The notes under the pieces were generated by a model. That model saw only the letters and a list, made by a program, of their open reading frames with translations. It had not been told where the DNA came from and ran no database searches. A program made the translations under genes and the position numbers. This document shows, one piece after another, positions 31,560-43,104 of a stretch of DNA of 64,000 nucleotides; the stretch's first letter is position 1, and each line of letters begins with the position of its first letter. This stretch comes from Hysterangium stoloniferum (Eukaryota > Basidiomycota > Agaricomycetes > Hysterangiales > Hysterangiaceae). The stretch spans positions 211,194 to 275,193 of the forward strand of contig WHVD01000115.1 in assembly GCA_015178975.1 (NCBI GenBank), read 5' to 3'.

Positions 31560-34500
31560 ACAGGAATGTAAGCCTGTTCCTGCGCAAGGAAAGTAGGAGA
31601 CCTAGAATCCAGTACCTCGTCCAGTTGACTGATGAAGGAGGATACTATGATCCTTTATTGAAAATGGGAACCCCCCCAGTGGTTACTCTAGCATAGGAGT
31701 TGCAGCGCTCCATGTTTTCGGTCATGTAGGAACTCCTGATTCACCCGAACACGTTAAAGTCAGAATGGACATGGGAGCGGATCTTTCTCTCATATCAGAG
31801 GAATTCTACCAGGGGCTGCAGGGCCAGTACAAGTTGAAACAGGGACTCAAGCTATGTCTAATCCAGCTCATGGGTAACGCCAAGGTCATCAGATATGTTA
31901 ATATTCCTATTTACCTGGAGGATGACAGTGGAATTTTACTGAAGTTTGTGGTGGAAACTTATGTCATTAGAGGAATGATGGTGCCAATTCTCTTAAGAGA
32001 AAATTTCCATGTTAACTACAAATTGGTACCCTAAGAGATCAGCCATTGGGATCTAGGCTTATTCTCCCGGGACGACAGGGTTTTATTCCAGCCAGTTCTT
32101 CTAAGGAACCTCAACCTTTGACCTTCACCATCAACAAGGCCCCTTTCGGGAAGCATCAGAAGGAGCAACTCAAACTCACCTCTCTTCCCGATAAGGGCGT
32201 GCGTACTGAAAGAGTCGTGTGAGCCTTGGAAGACTGCACCATCGATCCGGAGTCAGCCAGACTAGTGCCTATTTTTGTCGAAGACCTAATGGGCGAGGAG
32301 TGGATTGTCGAAGGAATCGTATTGCAAAATGAGGAGGGTTCCATATTATCCACCCCAATCACAGCAATTTCAAGGAATAGCACATCAATACCCTTGGCCA
32401 ACCCGTTGTTAACCCCTAAGATTATCTGATGAGGGGAGACAATCGGAATAATTCACGACCACACTCGTTGGGCTCACAAGCCCAGGTCACTTGAGGAGAG
32501 GGGTTTGATGGCAGCCGGCACGACCAAGATTGCACACCTTATTGAAAGTCTCTCTCAACTTGAGGAGGACCGTCAATTCGCCTCAGAAAGGCCTAAGCCA
32601 CCTGTTGAACCAGAGATTGTGGACGATTTTGAACTGCCCAGTCCTAAGACGGCCGCGGTGGCTGATAATGAGAAACTGGCCTCAGAGGATCTTCACAAGT
32701 TAGTCAATTTGGGACCAGATATACCAACAGAAGTTCTGCCACATCTCAGATCAGTTTTGACTGAGAACATTAGGGCTTTCAGAGTCGACGGACAGTTAGG
32801 GCAAGTGGAATGCAGAGTCCCTATCCCCTTGAAAGAGGGCGCCCAGCCCATCTCGATGCCTATGTTCCCCTCTTCCCCTGCCAATAGGAGAGTTATAGAT
32901 GAGCAAATGGATACCTGGTTCAAATAGGGCGTCATCGAGCCATCTAAAAGTCCCTGGGGGCGCCGGCTTTTGTAGGTATATCGCAATGGTAAACCACAGG
33001 TGGTCATTGACTACTGGAAACTCAATCATCTCACTGTTCCAGAAAAATTCCCTTTACCACGTCAATCGGAGATCATGCAAGTGCTGTCAGGGTCAAACGT
33101 CCTCTCTTCTTTCGACACGTTAGCTGGGTTTCCTCATTTAGAAATGTTGGAGGATGATAGGATGATAAGCCCAAAACAGCCTTCAGATCTCACAGAGGGC
33201 TGTGGCAATTTAAAAGGATGCCATTTGGGCTCAGAAACAGCCCCTCCACGTTTCAGCACATTATGCAAACAGTTTTAGCACCCTGCCTATGGATTTTTTG
33301 TCTGGTTTACATCAACGACATAGTAATATTCTCTAAGAATTGGGATGATCATCTGCTCCACCTAAATCAGGTGCTCGGCGCTATCGCTTCGGCCGACATC
33401 ACTCTCTCTCCCAAGAAATGCTTTATCGGATATAATTCGATCTTGTTGTTGGGTCATAAAGTATCCAGGTTGGGTTTCTCGACCCACCAAGAGGAAGTTC
33501 ATGCTATATTGGAACTGGCCCCACCCACTAAGGTTTCTGAACTGCAATGGTTCCTTGGGATGGTCCTTTACTTTTCGGCATATATACCATTCTATTCATG
33601 GATGGTGTCCCCTTTATTCTCACTCCTAAGGAAGGGAACACCCTGGATGTGGACTGCTGAACACATCAGAGCTTACGAGGATGTTAAAGCCATGCTAGGA
33701 TCAGCACCGGTGCTGGGACATCCAGCTAGCAGGATGCCCTATCGGCTGTATATGGACGCTTCGGATTTTGCTAGGCTGTTGTCTCCAACAAGTTCAGAAG
33801 ATGGCTTTAGGAGACTTAATGGACACTAAAATCTATGCCCAAGCCAAGTTGGCTTTCGACAGCACACAGGATGTGCCATCCTTCTTCGTTCATTGGTATA
33901 AAACCAAGCAGCCCGAGATTGAGTGGTCGGACTCGTGGGGACCCACTTTCGAGGAGACTGAAGTTACCATTGAAAGAGTCATTGCATATTGGAGTTGCAC
34001 TCTGAAAAGCGCTGAATGTAACTATTCTGCTACTGAACGGGAAGCGTTAGCAGCAAAGGAAGGACTAGTCCACTTCCAACCCTTCATTGAAGGTGAACAT
34101 GTCCTGCTCATTACGGACCATGCAGCTCTGAAATGGGCTAGATCGTACGAGAACACTAATTGTCGACTAGCCACATGGGGGGTGATATACACTGCATTTC
34201 CAGGTCTTGAGATTCTACACCAAGCAGGAAGAGTTCACAGCAATGTGGACCCACTGTCCAGACTCCCTTGAGTACTGGCCTTCGTGAGCCCTATTAGAGA
34301 TGACTTGCAAGCTATCACCTCGACCTCTCTGGACAAGAGTACTGAGGAAAATCTATGGAAGGATGAACCTGCAAAGAAGGCGGTCTTCTCTATCATATAC
34401 GATTCCATGGAACCTTTTGGAGCGACTCAAAAGGTCCGACAGTTGGAATGGGATTCTCATAATGCAGTAAGGGATGATCAGGAAGATGAGTCTGACTTTG

Positions 34501-36520
34501 CATTGCGTCACCCTCAGTTGCTAATCAGTATTGAGGAGGGATACATAAACAAATTTCTAGAGGGTTACTCGAAAGACCCCGTTTTCAGGAATCTCTATGC
34601 CCAAGATACCCCTTCACCCAATGTGGTTGTTACTCCTTCTCACTACTTTGTGGGAGCAAACAGACTCCTGTACTTTTGTGACTTGGACTGGAAAAGTCGA
34701 GTCTGTGTACCTGGTACCATGACTAACTCTATCTTAAAGTTGGTACATGATAACCCTTTTGAGGGAGTACATGCCAGAGGTCAGCGGTTGTTCAAGCTAA
34801 TAAAAGACCGGCTCTTTTGGCCAAAAATGCTGCAATATTGCATGTCGTATGCGCGTACCTGCGACATCTGCCAAAAGACCAAGGTCGATCGCACTGCTCA
34901 TCAAGGAGCCCTCAGACCTGCCGACATACCTTTTAGGCCTTTCGAAGTAGTTTCTATGGACTTGATCACTGGACTACCCAACTCAGGAAAGGATTTGTAT
35001 TCCGCAGTCTTTGTCACCATTGAAAAATTGACTCATTTTGCTATTTCAATACCTACTTTCACGAACCTTACGGCAGAAGGATTTGCATGAATATTTGTCA
35101 ACCAGGTAGCCAGCCCCTTCGGACTGCCCTCTCGAATAATCTGTGATCGGGACAAGAGATGGACCTGCAGGTTCTGGCGGGAAGTCTGTAAGATTTATGG
35201 TACCACCCTTGCGGTATCTTCAGCTCACCATCCCCAGACAGATGGACAAATGGAAAATATGAATGCAACCATAGAACAGATGCTTCAAGCCTATTGTGCT
35301 TCCGCTAGGGAGAGCTGGTCCCAATGGATTGAGGTGGTTGTCCACACGTACAACTCAACTGTTCATAGTTCCACGAACTACACTCCGGCCTTCCTATTAA
35401 TGGGATACCTTCCAAGAGGAATGTCTCAAGTTCTAGGAGGTGATGAACCCCTAGTCCCTAGAGAACTATCAGACAGCCCTATAGCTGACCAATGGATTCT
35501 CGAACTGGAAAATCATCGACAGATGGCGTGGGATTCAATCGCTCAAGCCCAAGAAATTCAAGCACAAGTGTATAACAAGAAGCAAAGACCTGTAGAAGAT
35601 ATCTCTGAGGGAGACCTCATATTGGTGAACCCCCACTCCCTCGAACTGGTGGAAGTCAAGGGAACTGGGAAGAAATTAATACACAGACGGATTGGACCAT
35701 TTGTGTGAGGAGTATGCTTTTACCACAGTTTCATTGTGGTAAAACACTCCTTTTATTTTATTTATATTTTACATATTCTATTCATATTTTTCTATCTTTC
35801 ATATTCTTCGAATATTGCATATTTCATTAGTTCGAAGCATTGTGTATACTTGTGGGTGCACTCAGCACCAATTAGAACTCAGACACACTTTAACCCAAGA
35901 ACCACCACTCGTAAGACATAAACTAGGTCTACTATGAGCAGTGATCAGGGTAACGTGTCAGCTACTACATAGGTAGCAATATCTGAACTATCTAACACTT
36001 CTGGCCTCGAACTGTAACAGTCGAGGCCTCCACTCGAACCATTGCACTCGTTGACTCCTTTGTCATCTAGTGCTCCTTCTCTCACTTTCTCGTATATTGC
36101 ACTGAATAGGTCAATATCCTTCCCTTCTAATCATTTCTTCGTATATAGAACGGTCAGAACTTCTGCCACTCTTCACAGTTTGAGGTCCTGGAGAAACTGA
36201 ACCCTCAAGTATTTAGGCTTAAGATTCCCCTGGAGTATCCAATGCATCCAGTCATTAGCCGGGACCATCTACAGAAATACCAACCCTCTCCTCCCAACCT
36301 CGGTCCAAGACCCCAACTCGAGAACCTAAGAGAGTTGAAACCAGATCATGAAGAATACAAGGTCGAAGCTATTGTTGGACATCAAAAACAGTGAAACCAT
36401 CTGCTATTTAGGGTGTGCTGGAAAGGTTATGGACCTGAAGAAGATTCATGGTTAAACAGTGCTAATCTCAGAAACGCTCCGGCACTTCTGAGGGCATACA
36501 AGGTGCTGTTCAAAATCTAA
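31560..36520 (+). pseudogene. Element A pol: protease, RT, RNase H, integrase, chromodomain
   Basis: In order: protease (MDMGADLSLIS, about 31765), RT from about 32870 (SPWGRRL..., VIDYWKLNHLTVPEKFPLPR, YIND at 33308-33319 in place of YIDD), RNase H (MDASDFA, about 33750, to ITDHAALKWARSYENTN, about 34150), integrase zinc-binding part (FKLIKDRLFWPKM, CDICQKTKVD), core (VSMDLITGLP, ICDRDKRWTC, HHPQTDGQ), and after a nested LTR the C-terminal chromodomain (YKVEAIVGH, WKGYGPEEDSWL). Stops at 32926 (CAG to TAG), 35088 and 36392 (CGA to TGA versus element C), plus frameshifts. Dead copy. Confidence 0.9.
35704..36177 (+). repeat. Solo LTR (subfamily III, short) in element A integrase
   Basis: 474 bp, TGTGAGGAGTATGCTTTTAC to CACTCTTCACA. 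Target duplication ATTTG (35699-35703) versus GTTTG (36178-36182). Element C shows the uninterrupted site GGGCCGTTTGAGG, so the left copy carries a CpG to CpA change. Hairpin TTTTACCACA/TGTGGTAAAA at 35718-35744. It lacks much of the middle seen in other LTRs, including the 20 bp palindrome. Confidence 0.92.
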
Positions 36521-36931
36521 CGGAATATATGCGATCGAGGAGCCATCTATTCTATCTTTTATTCCATTTCTTTCATAACTTCCTTTCAGAAACATCTCAG
36601 TCATTCAGTGAGCCATCTCATGGGCTTTTTATTCTCTTTCATTTTTTCTCTCCTTCCGATTGGTTGGGATGATGATTCATTGGTGGCGGACACATTTACC
36701 CAAAACCCAACCACAATTAATGAATCTCATTTAATGTCCAGCCGAGCAGAGTTTCAATTCAATATATATATAAAAAAGTACATGTAAATTCACATAAATT
36801 TTCTTTATCTTTCATACCACGTCCTTCACCTATCTGCAGTTCTTCCCCACTTTCCACTCCACCACCTTGCCGTGCTACGATCCTCCCATTCCAACAAAAC
36901 AAGCAAGTCCTCCCTAAGTTCAAAAAGGTCC

Positions 36932-39432
36932 CATGGGCCCCAATAGTCAGTATGCCCACAACTGGCGGGGGGTTCATTACCCACCTGCCTCACACAGACA
37001 ATGTCGAGAGTAGTTGGGGTACCCTAGGATCAACTCCCTTGTCAACTTTCTCCTTCGGTGCTGAGCTGGGGAGAGACAGTGGTACTCAATGGAGTAAGCC
37101 ATTAGGGCACTCATCATCAGAGGAAGTTGCTGCTACTATGCGGCGGCAGGAAACATTTATAGAAGAACATAATGCGAGGCGGCTCACCCGCAAAAGAGAA
37201 AGATGTGCTGAGTATAGAAGTCGACAGGAGGCAAGGGGAGCAAGAGAGGGAGTCCCCTCCAAGTGACAGCGGCGTGAGGACAGAGTACGATCCGGAGACA
37301 GAGCCTCCGTGCCGATCCTTCCTCCCCCAGGAGAGAAATGGGCTGACTTCACAGAGACAGTTGATAGTGAGGGTGGGACACCTTGCATTAGAATGATGGG
37401 AACCAAGAGCTGGAAGGAAAAGGAGGGCACCATCTTCTATGACTGGGAATTCCTTTGGCATATTAAGTTGTGACAGATAGCCCTTACTCGAGGGGACGGT
37501 CGAGCACTGCCCCAACAAGAAAAAGGATATCGTAGAGGACCAATCAATTTTTCCTTGGATGAGGATGAGGAGGAAGACGAGGATAGGAATGATGCGTATA
37601 GCATTCAATATCTGGGAGAGGATTGTCATGAAGGGTTTCTCCTCCCCTCGAAAGTTCGCTTTGTGACCAGTGACCCCAATCAGTGACAAATGTGGAAACC
37701 GTCATGCAAGGTATGGAGGGGTTGTCGCCCTAGTCAACCGTCACAGGAATGCGAACCTTCCCCGACTCCAGTCCCATGCTCTTCGTCAACTTCGAGGCCC
37801 CCTCCCATCCTCCACCCAGCACACACTCCCTCGGCCCCGATTCTAGCACCTTGTCTACCCCCTTCCCCCTTGGCTATACCGGTACCTACCCCACTTCCGC
37901 CGTCACTGGCTATCCCTCCCGACTCTCCATATTTATATTGCATGTCTCTAGGTGTGAAGAGTGGTGGATTCTGACCGCTCTATATACGAAGAATAGTGTT
38001 TATTCAACTACTATTAGAGAGTATTGACCGTCAGTACAATACTATAGACTACTAGACTGTTAGTACTAGTATAAGAACGCACTGCACGCCTCAAGAGCAA
38101 CTGTATAGTTGCTCGTGACGGCTTAGAACAGTAAGATAATGAGTTGACCTTTTACGGTACAACTAGTAGCTAGAAATAAGAAAGATACTCAGCTAAAGAC
38201 TGAGTGTCTAGGATAGAGTAATAGTAGTGTGAGTCGACTACGGTGTCGACGAGCGCAAAGTCTTGAAAGCGGAACTCGACCTTAGCGGTTCGAGTCCAAA
38301 AGGCTATTAGTAGACTAGAGAATGCTACCCTTATGGTAGCTGAGATACTACCCTTGACACCTCTCGCTATTCGACGTCTGAGTCGTTACGAAGTGGTGTC
38401 TGCTGGGTAAAAGTTGTCTAAGATTTAGCGCTGAGAGTGCCCATAGATATACACAAGACTTCGAACTAAGAAATACGGGTATGCTCGAAGATCTAGAGAG
38501 TTAGGGAAAAAGAGTAAGAACTAAATAATAAAATACTATAATATATGTATTATTCCACAGTCCAATCATGATATATGCATACCCTTCACACTAGGTAGTC
38601 CTATCCACGACCACCCACAGGAGCGAATGGACGTCGACTTGGACCCTCTTACACCGGATGTCATTGTTACCCCAATGAGTGGAAAAGCACAGGAGATACA
38701 GAAGGCTACCACCCCTCTCCCAGAGCAATCCCCTATTCCCATCCCTGACAACTCACTTCCCCCAACCGAGCCCATGTGCACCACTTTCTGGAGGCGAGTA
38801 GCTGTCAACTACCCTTCCGAACAGTTTCCCATCGGAAGGGTGCTATTGCAGCTGGTGCCAGTACTGCAGCAACCGCTCCTTCAAGGGAGCCTTAAGGGTT
38901 GTTGCAGTCTTGCTCCGTTGTCTGAGATTATGGAGGACTTCTATTTCTCCTTTGAGGATCCTGCGGAGGGGGAGAACGTTGTGCGAGCAGCTCAGGAGAT
39001 TAAACTCTCTATGTTCTGGCACATCATAGTGGAACCACACCATCTGCCCCCAGACTCAGCAAGTGTTCTCTCTATCGCTGGCCTTGTAGATTTACTTGAG
39101 GCCCTTGCCCTGATGCCTCCCACAGAGACCACTATGCAGCCACATGTTCCTGTCCCGCTACCCACGTCTTTGTCTCCCCTCCTAATGCTCCTCTTCTCGC
39201 GTGGATTTCCGCTCCGCTGGTTAGTGTCTGTGCAGTCATTCGCTGCAGAGAGAAGGCCTACAGACGCTGGGCCGACTCCTTGCACAGGGACCCTAGTAAT
39301 TTAGCTTGGGCGAGAATAGCCAAATCCTTCAGAGTGAAAGGGGAATGGTGGGGAAACATCATTTTGGACCTTGGGGGATCCTCACAGGAAGCTTGGGGTG
39401 GCATCCCAAATGCTCTTCGGCACCTTGTATAG
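36932..39432 (+). pseudogene. Element A ORF3: extra reading frame after pol
   Basis: About 410 bases after the pol stop. N-terminal part from 36932 or 36951 (PTTGGGFITHLPHTDNVESS, a charged helix RRLTRKRERCAEYRSRQEAR), a conserved core (EKWADFTETVDSEGGTPC, FYDWEFLWHIKL, YLGEDCHEGFLLP, RFVTSDPNQ), a Pro-rich linker cut by a solo LTR (37953-38590) inside codons for SLGSP, and a C-terminal domain (VAVNYPSEQFPIGRVLLQL, IKLSMFWHIIVE, CREKAYRRWADSLHRD, GGSSQEAWGGIPNALRHLV, stop at 39430). Broken by stops and one frameshift near 39178. The homologue in element C has the same order. No transmembrane segment, so not a classic env. Function unknown. Confidence 0.75.
37953..38590 (-). repeat. Solo LTR (subfamily I) in element A ORF3
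   Basis: 638 bp, minus orientation, perfect target duplications CTAGG at 37948-37952 and 38591-38595. Retains CpGs better than the element A LTRs. Its palindrome carries one change (GAGCAACTGTATAGTTGCTC, 38095-38114). Confidence 0.95.
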
Positions 39433-39442
39433 CACATCCCTT

Positions 39443-39457
39443 CGAACTGGGGGGCAC
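39443..39457 (+). promoter_or_regulatory. Polypurine tract of element A
   Basis: CGAACTGGGGGGCAC directly abuts the 3' LTR. The same tract ends elements C (ACCTGGGGGGCAC) and D (ACTGGGGGCAC). It primes plus-strand DNA synthesis in LTR elements. Confidence 0.8.
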
Positions 39458-40095
39458 TGTGAAGGGTACGTATATATCATGATCAGGCTGTTAAATATTA
39501 GACATATTATAGTACATTATTTATCTAGTATTGTTTCCTTTCTTTGTTCCCTTATACTTTTCGAGTGTACCTTTATTTCTTAGTTCAAAGCTTGTGTATA
39601 CCTGTGGGTGCACTTGGCGCCAGAATACAGACACTTTTTACCCAGCAGACACCACCTCGTAATGACCCAGATGTCAAATAGCAAGAGGTGTCAAGGGTAA
39701 CGTCTCAGCTTCCTATAGAGGTAGTGTTTTCTCGCATACTAAGGTCTTTGGACTCGAACCGCGAAGGTCGAGTCCCACTCTCAAATCTTTGCACTCGTCG
39801 ACACTGTAGTCGACTCGCGCTGCTATCTCTCTACCCTAGATATTCAGTCTTTCGGTGATTATCTCTCTTACTCCTAGCTACTAGTTGTACCGTAAAGGTC
39901 AACTCTTCTAATCTCTTTTTCTAGTTGTCACGAGCAACTGTACAGTTGCTCTTGTGACATGTAGTGTGTCTCTCTACTAGTACTATCAGTCTAGTAACCT
40001 ACTGTATTGTACTGAACGGTCAATACTTCCTAATAGTAGTTGAATAAACACTATTCTTCATATATCGAGCGGTCAGAATCTATTGACTCTTCACA
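39458..40095 (+). repeat. 3' LTR of element A (subfamily I)
   Basis: 638 bp, TGTGAAGGGTACGTATATAT to GACTCTTCACA, with the 20 bp palindrome at 39932-39951. Followed by AGAAC, the target duplication partner. Confidence 0.93.
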
Positions 40096-40129
40096 AGAAC
40101 CCAGTGGGTTTTCTGGTCCTAACAAATTG

Positions 40130-41569
40130 CTTCCCTGCCAATTATCCTGATTTGGCCTCCAGCATTTGTGCTGCCACAAAGGCTAAGTTGTTGAATATGA
40201 TCACAGAATATCACATTGTTGGTAGAATAGTATCCCATATCCATGTCATTGAATTCCAAAGTGTGGCCTTCTACACATCCAAAGGATTGGTGTGAGGCCA
40301 CCAGTGTCAATGAGGAAGGCTATCCAACATCCCTTTATCCTATCAATGGAATGGTTTATCAAACTCCCCAAGTTTACATATGACAACACACATGTTGTTC
40401 CTTACTCTCCAATTTTGCTTCTCACCTTTGAATGCCACATCAATGTGGAGTTGACCTTTACCAATAGGTCAATGAAGTACATGCATAAGTACTGGTACAA
40501 TGGCCATGATCACACAACTATATGGAATTTGGAAAGACATTATATTAAATTCAACAGTACCTTGATGTACATGATATCAGTTCACATGAGTCTGTCTGGC
40601 AATTAATGTCCAATGAACTCCACACCCAGGTTCCTACAGTAATGGACATGAAAGGAGAACACTGTAGTTTTTGATGGTGATCAAGGTCCTGCTGAGGGTT
40701 TACAAAGGGCAGAGCACTCAGGACAACCTGTTGGCTTATTTTGAAGCTACAGTAATGCCAAGGATCTAATTGGCTATAATGGACAGCATGCCCAGGACAC
40801 ATTGTATGTATGTATATGGACTTTCCTGAGTATTTCACATTTGTAGCCAAGAGTAAATCATGGAAGCCACATCAACATGGATTTCCATAGGGTGCATCTA
40901 TTTTGTCAATATTGCCAGTGGGGAAAGATTCCACCCCCATACATTACTCACTATTGTCAAAGGAGCCACTGCATTTGAACAGCTGGCCTTTCAGGGAGAG
41001 GTTTAGCCCACATTTCAGCAAGCCTGTGTTACACAAGGATTGCTTGAAGATGATCACCAGTGGGACATGTGCCTCTGAGAAGCTAGTTGCATATGGTCTG
41101 GACTTCACAGGCTTTTTGCCATCATTTTTACCATTTCTTCCCCTGCACAACTCCAAGAACTCTGGAACAACTTCAAAGAATTTATGTGTGATGATTTGAT
41201 GTTTATGCTTCAGAATATATATGACATTCACAATCCATCAGCTGAGAGCATTTATGACTTTGGTCTCTATGAGACTGATAGGATCCTTTGCTATTCTGGA
41301 AATTCCCTCTCACACTATTCAGCCATGCCAAACTATGCTAGAAATTGGGATCAAATGGTTAGCAATTGTTTCATTAAGGATCAGCTGGATTATAATGTTG
41401 TTAAAGAACATGCCAGTGACAAAACCAATCTTCAAATGTTCAACCCTGAACAACAAGCTGCTTTGATACTATTATGGAGGCAGTAGATCAACAGCAGGAG
41501 GGCAAATTGCTTTTTGTGAATGGTCCAAGTGGCACTGGCAAGTCCTTTGTAGGAAATACTTTGGTATAT
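40130..41569 (+). pseudogene. Helitron Rep/helicase fragment
   Basis: Continues the Rep fragment at 24578. Readable in shifting frames: PDLASSICAATKAKLLNMIT, HIHVIEFQ (first part of the HUH region; the GLPH-type half is destroyed), FECHINVELTF, YMHKYWYNGHDHTT, FTFVAKSKSWK, CDDLMFMLQNIYDI, FNPEQQAALI, and a PIF1-type Walker A GPSGTGKSF at 41522-41548. It is then cut by an LTR at 41570. Helitrons transpose by rolling-circle replication; this copy is frameshifted and CpG-depleted. Confidence 0.85.
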
Positions 41570-42100
41570 TGTTAAGTGCCATGTCAGGAACTTATTTGGG
41601 AACTATCAGAAAATAACTGGGAACTTGGGAACTTCCAGATAGGGTCATGATGTCAGTCAGCTTCAGCTTATGCTGTGCCCCTACACAAATGCTTGGGATG
41701 TCCTTAATTTCAGAGAAAGGATTTATGCCAGCAGATTATGGATATTCAGAGTTCTGAAGAGCAAGCATACCAAAAGAAAGAAGGAATAGTAAGTCAATAT
41801 CAGATCTAAGGTAAAAGTACAAATTTGTGGAAAGTAATATAAGTTCTTTCATTATTGTACTACAAACTAGGATCATAATAAGACAGATTAGGGTAAGTAT
41901 TCCAAAACAGGAATACAACAAGCAAATGAATGAATACTTATCAACTGACAAGTTACCAAATGTGGAAAAAGGATGAGGTTTGGAAGTATGGGAACTATAA
42001 ATGTTCTGTGATTGAAGTCAGATCAGAAGTCAGGTTGGAAAGTTAAGGAACATTACAGATAATTATGGAAGATTGGAGTATCCAGGAATGGGTCATAATA
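41570..42100 (-). repeat. Second chromovirus-type LTR remnant
   Basis: Begins TGTTAAGTGCC and resembles the LTR at 24701-25454 in pieces (CAGCTTCAGCTTATG near 41660; the right end followed by AGGCTGAAGTCTCATAGA as at 25470-25487). The polypurine-like side on the right shows it is a 3' LTR of a minus-strand element. Much decayed, about 530 bp. Confidence 0.6.
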
Positions 42101-42331
42101 GTACCCCATTGTTAGGCTGAAGTCTCATAGAGGCAATTATATACTGAGCATTGAACCATCAGTTATCCATTATGACTTCAATGTAAATAACAGGGGATAG
42201 AGGAGGTAAAGTGACAATAAGAGGAGGAGGTGAATGAGTTGATGTGGGAGTGGGAGGAGGCAGAAGAGGTGGAAGAAGCAGAGAAATGGGAGCTGCAGCA
42301 GATCAAGACAGAGAAGGAGATAGAGGAGCAG
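42101..42331. other. Inner edge of the second chromovirus relic, Glu-rich antisense frame
   Basis: After the LTR a plus-strand Glu-rich frame (NELMWEWEEAEEVEEAEKWE, 42230-42331) runs until element B cuts it. Its position and composition parallel the antisense ORF at 25612-26587, but the stretch is too short to prove homology. Confidence 0.4.
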
Positions 42332-43035
42332 TGTGAGAGGTATGGCAAAATATACTCAGGAAATATAGTCTGGATGAGCTCATACTATATTTCCTTTATT
42401 ATTTCTACTTTCTCTCTATTTTATTATACACTTATAATTAGTTTGTATATTTCCCTCCTTCCTTTATTATTTCTACTTTCTCTCTATTTTATTATACACT
42501 TATAATTAGCTCAACGACCTATGTATGTGGTACATCGACTCTTGTGGGCACGTACATGCTAGACTTATGTATTCTAGTGCCTGTAGTCAAAACTCAGACA
42601 CTTTTTACCCCACAACCACGACTTACCCAAGACACCCATTAGTGTCCTGTAAGTTGTAATTGGGGTATCGTCTTGACTGTCACAGATGGGCTTTAACTAT
42701 CCATGCAATCAGAGTTTTGAACTGTACCAGTCAAAACTCCATCTTTATCTCTATCCGTGTGGACTACATCCATGCTACCCTATTACTCGACTCTCTCATT
42801 ACTCTGTTTTACACTCAAGCAGTCATCAAGAATCATACTTAACAGTTGATTCTTCTTATTCATTCTAGCTCTCTACTCTACCTTAGATAGCTACTTCACT
42901 CAACCGTATTGAACTAAGTAGTCAATACATGTTCGGTCTGTATTAGACTTAGACAGTCAATACATCTTAGTATCGTACCTAAATGGTCGATATTCTTCAT
43001 ATATAGAATGGTTAGAACTTCCACCACTCTTCACA
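42332..43035 (+). repeat. 5' LTR of element B (subfamily II)
   Basis: 704 bp, TGTGAGAGGTATGGCAAAAT to CACTCTTCACA. It contains an internal duplication of about 70 bases (TTATTATTTCTACTTTCTC ... CACTTATAATTAG at 42397-42439 and 42467-42509). Nearest relative is the 3' LTR of element C. The left flank AGCAG has no partner inside the window. Confidence 0.9.
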
Positions 43036-43104
43036 GTGGTGATCTGAGCTGGACCGCTCTTTCCCTATGAAGAAAATGTTACTCTACGACTATTAATTTC
43101 TAAG

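Larger units (their letters stand above)
27350..40095 (+). mobile_element. Element A: complete Ty3/gypsy retrotransposon with ORF3
   Basis: 12,746 bp including three nested solo LTRs. Two 638 bp LTRs, primer site, gag-pol, ORF3, polypurine tract. Target duplication AGAGC (27345-27349) versus AGAAC (40096-40100), one change. Without the nested LTRs it would be about 11.0 kb. Multiple stops and a changed reverse transcriptase active site make it non-autonomous. Confidence 0.92.
24701..40124 (-). mobile_element. Chromovirus relic with element A nested in its 5' LTR
   Basis: Perfect target duplications AATTG at 24696-24700 and 40125-40129 define it. After removing nested element A (27350-40095), only about 2.7 kb remains: 3' LTR, an antisense ORF, the chromodomain end of integrase, and part of the 5' LTR. 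Most of gag-pol has been deleted. It is inserted in a Helitron Rep gene. Confidence 0.88.

Noticed and set aside
36932-39432. ORF3 as a retroviral-type env
   Set aside because: No signal peptide, membrane anchor or cleavage-site pattern is visible; it has a charged helix and a Pro-rich linker instead.
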